A DNA stretch of 64,000 bases from Trema orientale. Taxonomy: Eukaryota > Streptophyta > Magnoliopsida > Rosales > Cannabaceae. The position numbers and the translations under genes are program-made. Numbering within the stretch: the first letter of the stretch is position 1; the number at the start of each line of letters is the position of its first letter. The notes beneath the pieces were generated by a model, which did not search any database, was not told the DNA's origin, and saw only the letters and a program-made list of their open reading frames with translations. The stretch lies in contig JXTC01000316.1 in NCBI GenBank assembly GCA_002914845.1, positions 62,001-126,000 of the forward strand. Direction: 5' to 3'. Shown here piece after piece: positions 1-11,960 of the stretch.

Positions 1-1190
1 CAAACATCCTCAGTCATAGGACAACAAGAAAGCATGAAAATTTGTTTCAGTAAAATCTTTGCAACACAGGTAGAATAAAGGGCATTGAACCTGTCATTTC
101 ACTAAGTTAGAATGGGTATACAAAATATCCAAGAAAATTTACCATAGACAAATCTAAATCTTACTTGGGAGTTTCAGTTTCTAAAGATGATGCCACCAAA
201 GAGAATCCATCCCAATACCAAATTGACCACAATTAGTAGTATATGAGACAGCCAATCGATATCCTGACATCACCGTATATAACCTCAAGGAATCATAATA
301 CCAAATGACAACATCCTCACGATGGTTCAAACTCAAAGGGATACCTTTAATTAGATCTGTATCAATCGATAGGAAAATTTGATCTAGGTAATCAGTATTC
401 CATCGTCCATCCAATATAAAGTCGGAGACATACGAAGGGATACTATTAGTGAAATCTAGAGTTATGGGCTTAAAGGAATTCGGTCGAGAAAGTCACGGGA
501 CTTGGAAAATACGAATATTTGAACCACAGCCCACCCTATATCGAGTGCCTTATTTAATGAGCGACAGACCCCAAAGGATGCTCCACCAAATAAAAGAAGC
601 CGAGTTAGCTGTTGTAGCTTCGAGAAAGGATGAGTTCTTGTAGTATTTTCCTTTAAGAACTTTAGCCATAAAAGAGTCAAGATAACGGAGAATACTCCAA
701 ACTTGCTTTACTATCATTGCCTGGTTGAAAGGGCTAAGAGAATGAAAACCCATTCCTCCAATATTCTTTGGCTTGCACATACGCTCCCAACTAACCCAAT
801 GAATACAAGAACTGTCTTTCAAATCTCCTCACCAAAACTTAGCAATCGTAGCTTCCAATTCCTTACAAAGAGTTATTGGAAGCTTAAAAATACTCATAGT
901 ATAAGTGGAGAGTAGCTTGCACAACTGTTTTAATTAGAACCTCCTTTCCTCCAATAGAAAATAATCGACCTTTCCAACTTTGGAGCTTCTTCCATACCCT
1001 TTCTTTAATCCTGTTGAAAGTTCGTCGTTTATTCCGACCAACCAAAGTCGGGAGCCCAAGATATTTATCATGAGAACGAGATTCATTCAGACCCAACGTA
1101 TTCAGGATGAGAAGTCTGAGGTCATGTTTAACATTTGGGAAAAAAGTGATGGCCAATTTTCCCATGTTCACCATTTGCAAATGTTTTGAT
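1..1190 (-). mobile_element. L1-type LINE, reverse-transcriptase C-terminal part, degenerate
   Basis: Reading the minus strand from about 1180 down to 181 gives consecutive pieces of a plant L1-type LINE ORF2. At 1180-884 I see the post-catalytic region with KYLGLPTLVGRNK, then VWKKLQSWKGRL and GGKEVLIKTVVQA. At 822-550 comes IHWVSWERMCKPK followed by GGMGFHSL and FNQAM. At 414-181 comes REDVVIWYY with SGYR. These are the usual landmarks between the RT core and the zinc-knuckle/RNase H region. Frame changes near 890, 560 and 500 and several stops break the reading, so it is not active. The RT catalytic core is absent, which fits 5' truncation near 1190. The 3' end lies beyond the window start. 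The family call is firm; the exact 5' end is not. Confidence 0.88.
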
Positions 1191-2723
1191 TTTTAAGTTC
1201 AATAAGTGATCTGTGGATGAATTGAACACACATATAACTAGAACAAGCCACTCATCACTCAAGTGGTTGGTAACCACATGGTCGTTGGTCACATAGTGGG
1301 TGTAACTACTACTATTTATGTGATTGAATCACTTACACATCAGGTGCTAGAACATTCGATACGAATCGTAGAGAGAAATATTGTAAAAATCAAAATACAT
1401 TCAAGAAGCCTGCTTTTTCTAATTTTATGAGATTTACATGAGTATGGGATGGGACGTAAGGTCCCCAGTATAGATCGAGTTGGGCCCCGAATAAACAGGC
1501 CCATATCATTCTCTTGGACCAAATTTATGACAGGCTTCTTCGCATTTTTTTCATTTTTTATTTTTATTTCCTTTATCATTTTGTTGTTAGGACATGGAGC
1601 AATGGTGAAGAACTCTAGTCCTGCGGGGCCAAGTCTGGTTCTATTGACGACGGGAAATAAAAGTGATAAAGTCTGCATTGACTTTTTGTGTGTCTCAAGT
1701 TAGAGATTGGACTCTAGCTTTCGCTTTCGGGGAGAAATAAATAAAATGGAGATTGGACTTCAACGTTTCAATCACGGATGGCCAACATTCTAACTCTATG
1801 CAAAAAAATTTAAAAAATAGTAATAAAAATAAAAAAGGTAACTATTACGTACTTGCCTGCTGCCGCCAAATCCATATTATAAATTCAAACCTAATTAAAC
1901 ATATTGATCTCCCGAAGGTTTTTAATTTGCCATTCATTTTTCAGTTATTACATGTGTATTTTTTGTTTTTTTAATCCGTCTTTTGCTAGCTAGCTTGTAA
2001 TAGGACGATATTTTTTCAACTAAGCAAAGCACAATCGATACATCCTGTTGTAGTTTAGAACAAAATAAAAAAATTACCACTCAATTACCAATATCCTCTC
2101 GGGAAAAAAAAAAGAGAAAAAAGAAGAGATCGATTACCAATGTCCTCCTCTGAATTGCATTTTTCTCTTTATCTTTTGAAATCTTGTGAATGAAATCATC
2201 CTCTGTGAATATCTTTAAAAAGATTAACTCTTCCTTGACAATTTTGGTTGTTCATAGTTGGTTTGATCGGTCCGAGGCAAAATTTATTTATGAAACTAAA
2301 GAAGCTAAAAACTCTCTTTAATAGTTATCTAAGTTTAGAAAGAACCCAAACCAAATATACTTGGTTTGATAGGTTTAGATGTATGGATCCAATATCTTGC
2401 GCAAATGTAAAATTTAACTTCAATATATATATATATATATATTAAATTAGTTATCAACTGTTCTTTTTGTTAACCTACTTAAAACATTCAGAAATTAAAT
2501 TTAAAAGTTTTATGCATATCAAGTTTAAACAAACAATCAATGTATAAATTCACACAAACAAGCATAGTTAAATCTAACTAAAAAAATAATAACATTCACA
2601 ATCCAATGATAGTTTAAACTAAAAATAAAGTGTAATACAAAGTTACTTTAGCATATTATACTGTGAGTCATATTATATTTTATAACAAATCAAACACAAC
2701 GCCTATAAAATAAATGGGGTAAA

Positions 2724-2758
<35 letters not shown>

Positions 2759-3368
2759 TGTATATAGTGTGAAAAAATTACCCCAAATTTGGGTATTTTA
2801 CAATTTTAATCCCGAAATTTAGACTCTAATATATTGAGATTATGAATTTGTGAAAATTTATACCATAGGTTGACTCTTTGAATCATTATAATAATGAAAA
2901 GATAATAATACTACCCAAATTAATAAGAAAAATAGGAATATTATTATATTTTCATTACTAAAATTAGTCAAAAAGTTAGTCTAATGTATCAAATTTTTTT
3001 AAAATTTTAGGTTAGAATTTATTTTTCAAGCCACCTAATTGTTTTAAAAAAAACCCAATGATTTGATTTTGTAATTAGTTTGGATTGATCAGGTTTCTTT
3101 TTATTTTATTTCACCCCTATCCATATTACTTAAGTCTACAAAAGAAAGAAAAAATATTCTCTCTTTTGGACAAGTATTTCATAAAACTTTTTGAAGTTTA
3201 TATTAAAATGGCAACATGTTATATTGTGAATGTGAAGCCCGTTAGTTACCCCAAAAACATAACCACACAAAATAAGAAAGGAAAAGAATTGGAAGAAGCT
3301 CAACATACAAGGACTTAGGTTTAGGGATGATCAAGACAAATATATAACTAGAATTAACAACAAAAAAG
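1191..3368. other. gene-free AT-rich stretch with a possible MITE
   Basis: I see no gene here. Short ORFs at 1340-1678 (-) and 1449-1703 (+) are antisense to each other and match nothing I recognise. There are AT microsatellites near 2403-2422 and 2727-2752. From about 2765 to 3060 the two halves are loosely inverted copies: the stretch from about 2866 to 2920, with GTTGACTCTTTG near its start, is mirrored near 2940-2985. This suggests an old MITE. Its ends are not defined. Confidence 0.4.
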
Positions 3369-3420
3369 AGATCTGACTCTTTCATTCAAAAAAAAAAAAA
3401 AAAAAACAGATCCGATTCTT
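3369..3420 (+). repeat. poly(A) insertion between imperfect direct repeats
   Basis: Near-identical 13-mers AGATCTGACTCTT (3369-3381) and AGATCCGATTCTT (3408-3420) flank a short insert that is almost pure A. The layout is that of a target-site duplication around a poly(A)-tailed retroposition that kept only the tail. It could also be chance similarity in a low-complexity area. A cleaner example lies at 33854-33915. Confidence 0.45.
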
Positions 3421-3848
3421 ATTGAACCCGACGAGGTATTATTTTAATAATGTTGTTATAAGATAGGGAAAAATAGTACATCAAATTAGGATAATATAGT
3501 ACATCAAATTATTGAGTCGACAATAGTACATAAAATTGGAAAGAAAGTATGCTAGTTGCAAGCGAAAACGAGTACAATTATTACTAAATTTATTCATTTT
3601 TGTCAAATTAGTACTAATTATTTTTGGCAAGAGAATTCAAGTTTTTACCAAAAGAGTGATTTGTAAAGAATTCGGACCAATAGTGGGCCCACAAAACGCA
3701 AGAAGACAGAGCATAATCCGACAACAAGGACAATCAATCCAAGAATCTTATCCAAAGTCCAAACCACCTTCCATAAAAAGGCCAATTATATCACTTCTCC
3801 TCCCATTGTACTCGCCCCGGCCCATATTAAAATTGAGCAACGCTACCA

Positions 3849-3863
3849 CACGTGCGACACGTG
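3849..3863 (+). promoter_or_regulatory. two adjacent G-box (CACGTG) motifs
   Basis: Two CACGTG cores sit at 3849-3854 and 3858-3863, in a locally GC-richer patch (about 3780-3930) of a very AT-rich region. G-boxes are bound by plant bZIP and bHLH factors. They lie about 0.8 kb upstream of a TATA-like element and 2.5 kb upstream of the MIR535 hairpin, so a role in that promoter is possible but inferred. Confidence 0.4.
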
Positions 3864-4653
3864 GGATGCGGACCCGGTGGGACCCCAACTTCCCTTCATT
3901 TGACTCATCAATAGTGCTGGAACGTGCTCCACACGCGCTATTCAATATAATTAACTAAAAGATGGAATTGAATTAAAATTAAACTAATAAGTCACGTATT
4001 AACAACCGAATAAATCACTTATTAATAATGATATTTTAATTGTTTAATACGGCGTTGTCTTGTCCCTTGTTTGTTTATTTATTTATTAATAAATAATTTT
4101 TCAGAACCATTTTTTCCACGGATCTGCAATTACTGCGTGTCTGATAACAAAGGACGTTGGTGGAAAACTAGTAAAGTTTTGCAGATGTTACCGTCCGTCA
4201 CTAGATCATGCATGGTGGTACGGTCAGAAAAAAAAAGCTTATAGTTACTATTAATTATGTTTTTTAGTATTAGAGGAATTAATTCAATCAGTAAGTGTGT
4301 ATTTTTAATCTTATGTGGGAGACGTGCCTAACAACTATACCATTGCTATTGTTTTTGAATCGATGCAATTATGCCATTATAAGCACCTACAAATCATAAT
4401 GATATATACCATTCATATTTATAGTCAAAGTCAGGCTTATAATAATGTATTAATCAGGTAAAAAGAGAAAAAAAAAACGAATTGAAAGGGCAATAGTGAT
4501 CAGAAAAAGAAGCAATTTTCTCATGTTAATATCCTGAAAATAGAAAAAGAAGAAAAAGCTTATTACTGTATATGTATTTTATTGTAATATTTTTCATCTC
4601 ATGAGTAATGAGTTTGACTAATATAATAAACAATTTCTCTCTTTTTTCTCTCT

Positions 4654-4660
4654 CTATAAA
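4654..4660 (+). promoter_or_regulatory. TATA-like box, possible start of the MIR535 primary transcript
   Basis: CTATAAA occurs after a CT-rich run, a context common at plant core promoters. Transcription would start near 4685-4695. No coding ORF of note follows on the + strand, and the next supported feature is the MIR535 hairpin 1.7 kb downstream. Other TATA-like runs near 5105 and 5635 are plain AT repeats. The assignment is inferred. Confidence 0.3.
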
Positions 4661-5599
4661 CAGTATTATGATATTTGATTGGAGGTGTGATATAGGTTAT
4701 CTTCTTGTTCTCCGTGCCCTTGTGGGTTTGGACGTCCAGGTTGGAGGTTCGAGAGAGAGAGAGGAAACCCTTTGGTATTTTCCAAAGGCTACAATTCAGT
4801 CGCCACATTTTGAAGGTCTCAAAGTCTCCCTTTCTCTTTTCTTAGACACCCCCCACTAATTTATTATTTATTTTACACTTTCTTCTTCTTCTTCTTCTTC
4901 CAATCAGCTCTTTTCTTTTCTTTCTTTTTTTTTTTTTCAAATTATTATTTTTGGGTTACTGTTTTTGAAAATTTGACCGTCTTCGATCTCCTGTGTTTTG
5001 ATTTTATTTAATTTTTTTTTTCTTTTTGCTCGGTGTAGTTGCTTGTAGTTATTATTTGTATATGGTATTTATAATGTACTATTCAAAGAGGTGTATTGGT
5101 ATATATATATATATATATACTATTTAATTAGGTTTGAATCTGGTCGATTTTAGTTTAAATGTTGTTTGTTCTAGACTTTAGGCAGTAGCTAGTTAGTGCC
5201 TACTCGCTTTGACTTTTCTTTTTTCTTCTTCTTCTTCTTCTTTATAAGTTCCAATATTGTTCTTTCCGTTTGTGTTTCATGCTTACGGTTTCTGAAATTT
5301 CCCTTTCCGGTTTGTTTGAGAGACTTTACTAACTTTTAGTATTCCTCACGACAGAATATACCCATTTCGCTCATTAGAATAAAACAAAACAAAACCAAGA
5401 TAGAGATGATTACAAGTTAATTATTATTATTTTTTTTAATTTCTCCGTATATATATATATCGCCTCGTATTTTCTGTATAATTAATAAGTGATTAAATTA
5501 ATTTTATGAGGATTTAGCTACGCATTAGGGTTCCATGCAACTTATTCCAGTGATCTACTGATTTCTGGAAAATACTCAGATTTCTGGAAAGTTCTTGGA

Positions 5600-5647
<48 letters not shown>

Positions 5648-5793
5648 CTCAGATTTCTTAGATTTCTGCAAAGTTCTTTGATTTCTCTATCTCTATATAT
5701 ATATCTAGATATTATATGCACACATACATACATAAACGGTTAAGTTGTAGCTTTTCTTTTCTGATTGCGAGAGGCAACCGAAGAAAGTTTCAG

Positions 5794-6124
5794 GTAAGAT
5801 TTTGGTGGCTTGAATGGCATGATTATGTATAATTGTAATGGGGATCTAGCTTAGACGACGTTTAATCGCATGTGATACTGATAAATATATGTTGTTTGTT
5901 ATATGTTTTGAGACCCTAGCTTAGCTAGATGAGAGATATCAGTTCCGAAACTTTTAATTTTTCTTTTAGTGAAATTCAAGGAAATATGTACCTTAATTTT
6001 GTAGTTGATTATTTTTAGTATCTTATTAATTGGACTGACATGAACATTTATTCTTCTGGTTATTAATCAATCATTAATGCTTTCAGTGTATAATTTTATT
6101 AATTATTAAGCGTTTCATTTTCAG
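5794..6124 (+). other. putative intron in the MIR535 primary transcript
   Basis: A strong donor (CAG|GTAAGA at 5794) and an acceptor ending TTTTCAG at 6124 bound an AT-rich 331-bp segment ahead of the miRNA hairpin. Plant pri-miRNAs are often spliced. The flanking exons have no long ORF. This is a splice-site reading only, without transcript support. Confidence 0.35.
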
Positions 6125-6373
6125 GTTGACTCTCAGATTTCATGTAGAGAGGAGTTTGGTTTTAGAGTCCTCTTAAATCAAACAAAGAGTATATATCTCT
6201 AGCTAGCTAGCTGATAATTAGATTCATTGGTATGCAAAAATATACAACATTAATTATTGGATTAACACGAATACCATATTTTGGTCAGCGGAATTGATTA
6301 ATGTACCTTCTTCTTCTTCTTCTTCGATATCCTTCTTTTTACAGTTACTCGATGGCTTTGAGCAGCGCTTCAA

Positions 6374-6497
6374 CGCGTTGTCATTTGATTGAATGACAAC
6401 GAGAGAGAGCACGCTTGTGTTGATATTCATGGAAAGAAAACGTGACTGTGCACATGCGTGCTCTCCCTCGTTGTCATACAATTGCCGTCGCGTGTTT
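6374..6497 (+). ncRNA. MIR535: MIR535 microRNA precursor hairpin
   Basis: The 21-nt mature sequence lies at 6394-6414. It begins TGACAACGAG and ends GAGCACGC, which is the canonical miR535 as I recall it. The 3' arm at 6456-6476 is its reverse complement apart from one A:C mismatch. With a 2-nt 3' overhang the star would be 6458-6478, beginning GTGCTCTCCC. The loop is about 41 nt (6415-6455), and the basal stem continues below the duplex with a few mismatches. miR535 belongs to the miR156/157-related group and is reported to target SPL transcription-factor mRNAs. It would be cut from a nuclear primary transcript by DCL1 and loaded into AGO1. An ORF on the opposite strand here is a shadow. An ATGACAAC inverted copy just upstream (6379-6386) could form a competing small hairpin. 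Confidence 0.93.
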
Positions 6498-6699
6498 CTT
6501 TAGCACATACATGGATTAGCAGGTAATAATTTCTGATCTCTATATCTATTTGCTTATATATATATATGTGTGTAGCCAGCAATTAATATTATTTTAGATA
6601 GTAATTAATCATTTTAATCAGTTCAATTTTGTAGTATGCAATTATCTTATGTATACATACTTACTACTTAATGGTTGATCTGAGGAGATAAGACAATTA

Positions 6700-8890
6700 G
6701 AGGCCGATACTTTGGCATATTGATGGAGAACCATAGAGGAAAATGGAGGAGGCGGAGAAAAGTACTAATCCTTTCAAGCTTGTGTTATTCCCAAAACAGT
6801 TTTTTAGACAATTTTTAAGAACATATATATATTGGCAATTTCCAGCCATTAATTCCTAATTATTGATAAGGAAAGTTGATTTTAAATCAGTTAACAAAGT
6901 GTAAACTACATATAACATATCAGATGGTCAAGAAGAAAAGCATCCTATAACACTAGTTAGAAGAGAGGAAATTAAGGAAATTCTAGATTATTTTTCCATA
7001 AGAATACCTTTTCTTAACATAGAAGTAATAGGAAAAAGAAAAGAGGAGCAGTGAAAGGGGAAAAGGAAATTGATCTTAATATTACCACTATTGCAGGCAC
7101 ACAACAATATAAGAAAAAAGTACATGTGGTTTTCTTGAAAGATATTTGAAGGGATGAACTGTTTACCACATTTTGTAAGATTTGTTTTGTTCATCCATTA
7201 ATTTGTTTTCGAAGGGTTTTCTCTAGTCTTTTAGTGCTCCACATAAACCAATTGCTGATTGAAAATTGTTTTGAGTACTTACTAGTTTGATTTCAAATAT
7301 GTTCCATTGGTCACTTCTTCTTCCACCCCTCAAAATCTTAAGTTATATAATTTAGCTGGATTATTATAAACTCAATCATGTCCATGGAAACCAAGTTCTT
7401 TACTTAAGTCATTTTTCTGTGTTTATGTTGTACCAATTTGAACATATCTCGAATATATAGGGAGTTTGGGATGTTTAATAACATGCTTTTGGTGTCTATA
7501 CCATGTGCATTTCCTAATCACATGATTGTAATGTAGCTAATTGTGCAAGCATAGCAGGTGACAATCAGTGTATGATCAATTTTTAAAAGGCTAATGAGGC
7601 TTATGCCTTGAGGTGATGCATTGAGGATCAATTTTCTCAAGTGTGTCGGCTTAAGCCTTGATTCCGTCTATTGTCATGATCAAGTCACATGTATTTGAAG
7701 AACATTTGTTTTTTCGTCAATTCAAGCAATCCAAAAATGTACTGGTTGAGTCCAAATAAATTAGTGAAACAAAAAACAAAAGGGAGGAATATTAAATAAG
7801 GTGTTAAAGGTCTTAGAGTGAGAGAAAAACAAAAAAAAAAAAAGAAGTTGAAAAAGAAGGTAAGATCGTGGAGCACTAAAAGTCATGGAGTGATGGAGGA
7901 ACAATAAAAAGAGGAGAAGAAAAAGGTAAGACTTGGAGCACAGCTACTTGCTTGATTTTTATTTTCATGTTCAAGTCCAGGTTGAGGATCTGCTTATGGT
8001 TCATTGGGACATTTGCAGTTAAATATTAATGATGATGGTGATAGTCTTTTGATGAGGAAGAGAAAGAGAGGAGCAAATATAGAAAGAACTAAAATGATTT
8101 CAACAGTTATTTGATCATTAGTTTATTTATCTTATCTTATTTGATTGAAGATAATTTGTCTAGAATTGTTTCACCTCACTCCAACCAAGCAAAATACCTT
8201 GATAATTAGGTTTTTTTGTCTTCCAAATTTAATATTGTGCATCATTGCTTTTTTGTTTTCTCAGTTCCCTATAGTACAGGATATTGAGCTTACATGTTGA
8301 TCAGTTTGAAATGTTAATTTATTTTGAAGACTTATTCTCTGGATACGGGCTTGAGATAACTCTACTCAAACTGTCAAATAATCCTTTTTTTTTTTTTTTT
8401 TCAATACTGGTTCTCCCCGGCTGTTAAACCCTACAATCTTTGTGAGGCATAACTTTTCTCCTAGTCTTGACAAATCTTGAATGTTACTGAGTGAGCAAGT
8501 TCCTTTACTGTGTACTTGTCATTTGAGGTGAATTTCCTCCTATATTTAATTTGTCTAAAATTTAGGCTAGCTAGTTGGAGTGTCTGAACATGCAAGACAA
8601 AGGGTATATACAGAATTCAGTTACAATTAACTTCTCTTACATAGAAAACTATTAGATTGATGAACTATGTATACATATATGTGATCCTTGGCCGTTATTT
8701 TTGGCCATTTCTAGAGAACAATACAAGATTGTTTTGATTGTAGAGGATGCAGTGAGGGTAAATTTTATGAGCTAGCCCGATACGTGGGATAGAACAAATA
8801 TATGCTGGTTACCATTTAAATTTCTATCCAAGAGGATTGTGTTACGATCATCGCTATACATATCAGTGTATAATTTCTTCATATATGCAT
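6700..8890. other. gene-free stretch downstream of MIR535
   Basis: I see no coding region with more than chance length. Sequence near 7590-7670, rich in GCTTATGCCTTGAGG-type words, resembles a dispersed plant repeat but I cannot delimit it. Poly-T runs occur near 8384. Part of this may still be MIR535 primary transcript. Confidence 0.35.
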
Positions 8891-8977
8891 ATATCTTTGC
8901 ATATATATATATATATGTACATTGTGTGTGTGTGTGCACGCGCGCGTGTGTGTACGCATCACGTGTGTATATATATG
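8890..8977. repeat. AT / GT / CG alternating purine-pyrimidine tract
   Basis: An (AT)n run passes into (GT)n, then CACGCGCGCGTGTGTG, then further GT and AT units. Nearly the whole stretch alternates purine and pyrimidine, including a CGCGCG core near 8939-8946. Such tracts favour Z-DNA under negative supercoiling and mutate quickly as compound microsatellites. Overlapping ORFs here are products of the repeat. Confidence 0.7.
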
Positions 8978-10400
8978 GTTATATATCTCAATTTGAGGTG
9001 CCAAAGTTGTTCAGAAGTTTGAGTATATCAATATTTTCTTATACTTTGCATATCAATTCATTCTAATTATTTCATCTTTTTTTTATGAGGTGGAGTGAGT
9101 TCTCAGTTTGTTTTGAGGTACTTTGTTTCAGACAATTACGGGAATTGTTTTATTTACATGATTGCTTGTTGATTCTATTTTTTCAGTTTGATTGTTGGTA
9201 TTTCATTATCAGTTTAAAGGAACTTTTTGACAATTCCCACTGTATGCTGTGTGTTTAATACTGAAAGCTTGATATTGTAGTAACTCTGGGTTATCAATAA
9301 CATTTCATGTAACTTTGAAGGTGTTAAAGACTTAAGCTAGTCTAGAACTCCTCTTGTTCTTTGGTTATGCGTATATCGGAACTTGGTCCTTGGAAATGAC
9401 TAATTTATGGAACTTATTAGATATTCGTAAAATGGTTCGCGCAGTTTGTGTTTTTATTGAAATGAAAGCAATTTTATGTCTGTTGTCCATTATATATGTT
9501 CTCAGGTTTTATGGAATGCCTTGGCTTTTGCATAGTTATTGGTTCTGGATTTATGCAGCTGTATATATGATATCTGTTGTTCCCATGTTTTCATAAAGGG
9601 CTAATTGTTGTGCTGATGGTCAGTTGTCTTCTTTGGGTGTCACGTAATCAAAACTTCAATTTCAGTTTCTCCGAATGCCTCTCAATTGGTCTAATTTCCT
9701 AATTTTGTTTATATGGACTGCATATGATGACTTCTACAGGCTTAGATGATTTTTTGTTGGTTGGTTGATTGCTTGTTTTCTTGTTTCTTTCTTTTAGTTA
9801 TATTTCTTCTTTGAAGGAAAATTTTATATTCAAAATAAAATTGTACTTGCATTTGTTACATGAGTCTAGATTTGTTGGTTGTATATGAAGAATGCGAGTA
9901 TTGGCCTTATTTTTAAGTCTTTGTTTGATCTTGCTTCATGTTTTTTATGTGCCCTTATTTGAAATTTAGCATTATCTTAGATCTAAAATTTCTCATCATA
10001 TTTGCTTTTAAAATGAGATGGAATAGAATTCAAATGCTGCAGTGGATGTTTTTAAATATGTTAGTTTGTATTATCCTACGAAGAATGTTTTAACTGCTTC
10101 TATAAGCAAGTTATATTGTAAGAGATATTTCTATCATCTTTTTATATATATATATATATTACGAGATATTTCCATCATCTTTATATATATATATATATTA
10201 CTAACAGCATCTTATGATATACAAAAGAATACCTTTAAAGGCACTGGTTTGAAATTAAGGATACAGGTGGAGGTACTTCTCTTACCAAAAACAAAATAAA
10301 TAAAAAAAAAAACAGGTGGAGCTAGCCAGCCTATGGTATGGCTAATGGCCTTTCCATCCTTTGTTATATTTGGAGATATTAGTGATAAGACATCTAAGTC
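8978..10400. other. gene-free stretch
   Basis: I see no supported gene. A 240-nt open frame at 9354-9596 encodes a hydrophobic peptide with no recognisable family and poor initiation context. A 42-bp tandem duplication made of a GAGATATTTCYATCATC word and a TA microsatellite occurs at about 10120-10200. Confidence 0.4.
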
Positions 10401-10623
10401 GTGTTTACTAATCCATAATGGATCAGAAAGGGAATGAGAATTGGAAAAGTAATTCCCTTTCCCTTCCATTCATGTGTTTACTTATCTATTTGAGCAAACT
10501 ATTTTAGGAAATTCTTCGTATATTTTGTTAAAGTTTGAAAAGATCACTCAATTATTGATTTCTTCTCATTCTTCTTTAAACTCATTCCCTTTCCCTTTCC
10601 TTTTCTTCACTGATTAGTAAACT
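10401..10623. mobile_element. MITE with TTTACTAATC terminal inverted repeats
   Basis: The left end reads GTGTTTACTAATCC and the right end, reverse-complemented, reads AAGTTTACTAATCA. They bound a 223-bp non-coding body rich in CATTCCCTTTCCC-type words that are themselves inverted within the element. Size, ends and lack of coding fit a non-autonomous DNA transposon, hAT- or Harbinger-like. I could not define a clean target duplication. Confidence 0.6.
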
Positions 10624-10916
10624 TGCCCATAGTTATATACTCTTGTGATCGAAGGCTTAGTCAGTTTGGTAACCGATTGAACCTTCAATATTGAAATTCT
10701 AAATCTTCTCACACCCCTAAAAAATAAAGTACAAGAACATAAGTAGCTCCTTTCCTGTTCGTGGTTTGTGCTATAAGAGCTATTATGTAAAAATAGTGTT
10801 GAAAACATCAATTGAAGACTATGAAACCTGAACTAGAGAAAAAGCAATCAAATCATTTCCCCGAAATTTACTAATCCTGTAAGGGAATGTTCTTCAAGCG
10901 TCCAAGCGGTGTTAAC

Positions 10917-11960
10917 ATTATTTTAAGATAAAATGGTATTTCGAGTGTTAAGATTTTAATCATATTTAAAGTATTTTGTCTCTCTTTTTTGGGGTCTGGA
11001 TTATTCTGTCATTCATTTTTTGGGTCTAGATTATGGATTTTTGCTGCTGCTTTATGTTGTGGCTGTCAATCTTAGCCTTTGTGACACAGCCATTGTGGTA
11101 ATGTCTTCAAAACTCCTCCTTGTACTTCGTATATGAGGTATTTTTCATTCATTTTTGGGTCTGGATTATGTACCTTATTGCTATTTAATGTTGTGGATGT
11201 TGTTAAGATTATTTTAAGATAAAAAGGTATTTCGAGTGTTTAGATTTTAATCATATTTAAAGTATTTTGTCTTTCATTTTTGGGTCTGGATTATTTTGTT
11301 AATTCATTTTTTGGGTCTAGATTATGGATTTTTGCTGCTGCTTTATGTTGTGGGTGTCAATCTTAGCCTTTGTGACGCAACCATTGTGGTAATGTCTTCA
11401 AGACTCCTTGTATTTCATATATAAGGTATTGTCATTCATTTTTGGGTCTGGATTATGCACCTTATTGCTATTTGTTAGAGTTCGTGACCCGAATTCTATT
11501 TGCCCTAGTCCGAAAGCTTCGCGGTGCGACATATGTGGTATTTTTTGTAATTGGGAGAAATTTTGAGATCTGTGGTGGAAGCGGAGGGATTGGGCCTACC
11601 CAATCCCGAAGCCCACCACTGAAGCGGTATGGACCTGTTTTATTGGGCCGATTTTTCCGTACAGTTTTTCGTCCGTACACATATGTATTTTAGGGTTTTA
11701 GGGATTCTATATATACTTGACTTGGCCGTGTAAAACTCTACCTTCTGTACCCTATTTTCGACATAGTAAAATTTCCTCGTCTGTCAGTGGTTTTTCCCGA
11801 TTAGGGTTTTTCACTTAAATCTGTGTGTTCTTATTTTTTATTCTTATTGTCGATTATCGTTCGTTAATTCTTAACACTATTTAATGTTGTGGATGTTAAT
11901 CTTAGCCTTTGTACAACATGCCTTTGTGGTAATATGTCTTCACGGCTCTAACAAGTATTA
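10917..11960. repeat. 291-bp tandem duplication plus a partial third copy
   Basis: The segment starting ATTATTTTAAGATAAAA at 10917 recurs at 11208 with the same downstream order of words (GGGTCTGGATTAT, TTTGCTGCTGCTTTATGTTG, CTTAGCCTTTGTGAC), giving a period of 291 bp and roughly 90% identity by eye. The second copy is interrupted after 11472 by a solo LTR and resumes at 11877, where a related third stretch runs to about 11960. Within each unit GGTCTGGATTATG-type words recur, so the unit itself may be composite. I see no coding potential. Confidence 0.82.
11473..11876. mobile_element. solo LTR, copia-like, 5-bp target duplication
   Basis: A 404-bp insert begins TGTTAGAG and ends CTTAACA, so it has the TG...CA ends and short inverted termini of an LTR. 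It is flanked by CTATT on both sides (11468-11472 and 11877-11881). The uninterrupted site is readable in the first tandem copy (GCTATTTAATG near 11180). A TATA-like run (CTATATATACTTG) lies near 11709. No internal coding region or second LTR is present, so it is the product of LTR-LTR recombination. The copia assignment rests on size and ends only. Confidence 0.85.

Noticed and set aside
1340-1703. Overlapping ORFs on both strands (112 and 84 codons), faintly organelle-like in appearance
   Set aside because: The two frames are antisense to each other, neither contains a recognisable domain, and I could not place the sequence in any plastid or mitochondrial gene.
4720-4760. tRNA-like B-box word GGAGGTTCGAGAG
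   Set aside because: No A box or cloverleaf can be formed around it.
9354-9596. 80-codon hydrophobic ORF
   Set aside because: No family, AT-rich low-complexity composition and no splice or promoter context; chance length in this base composition.
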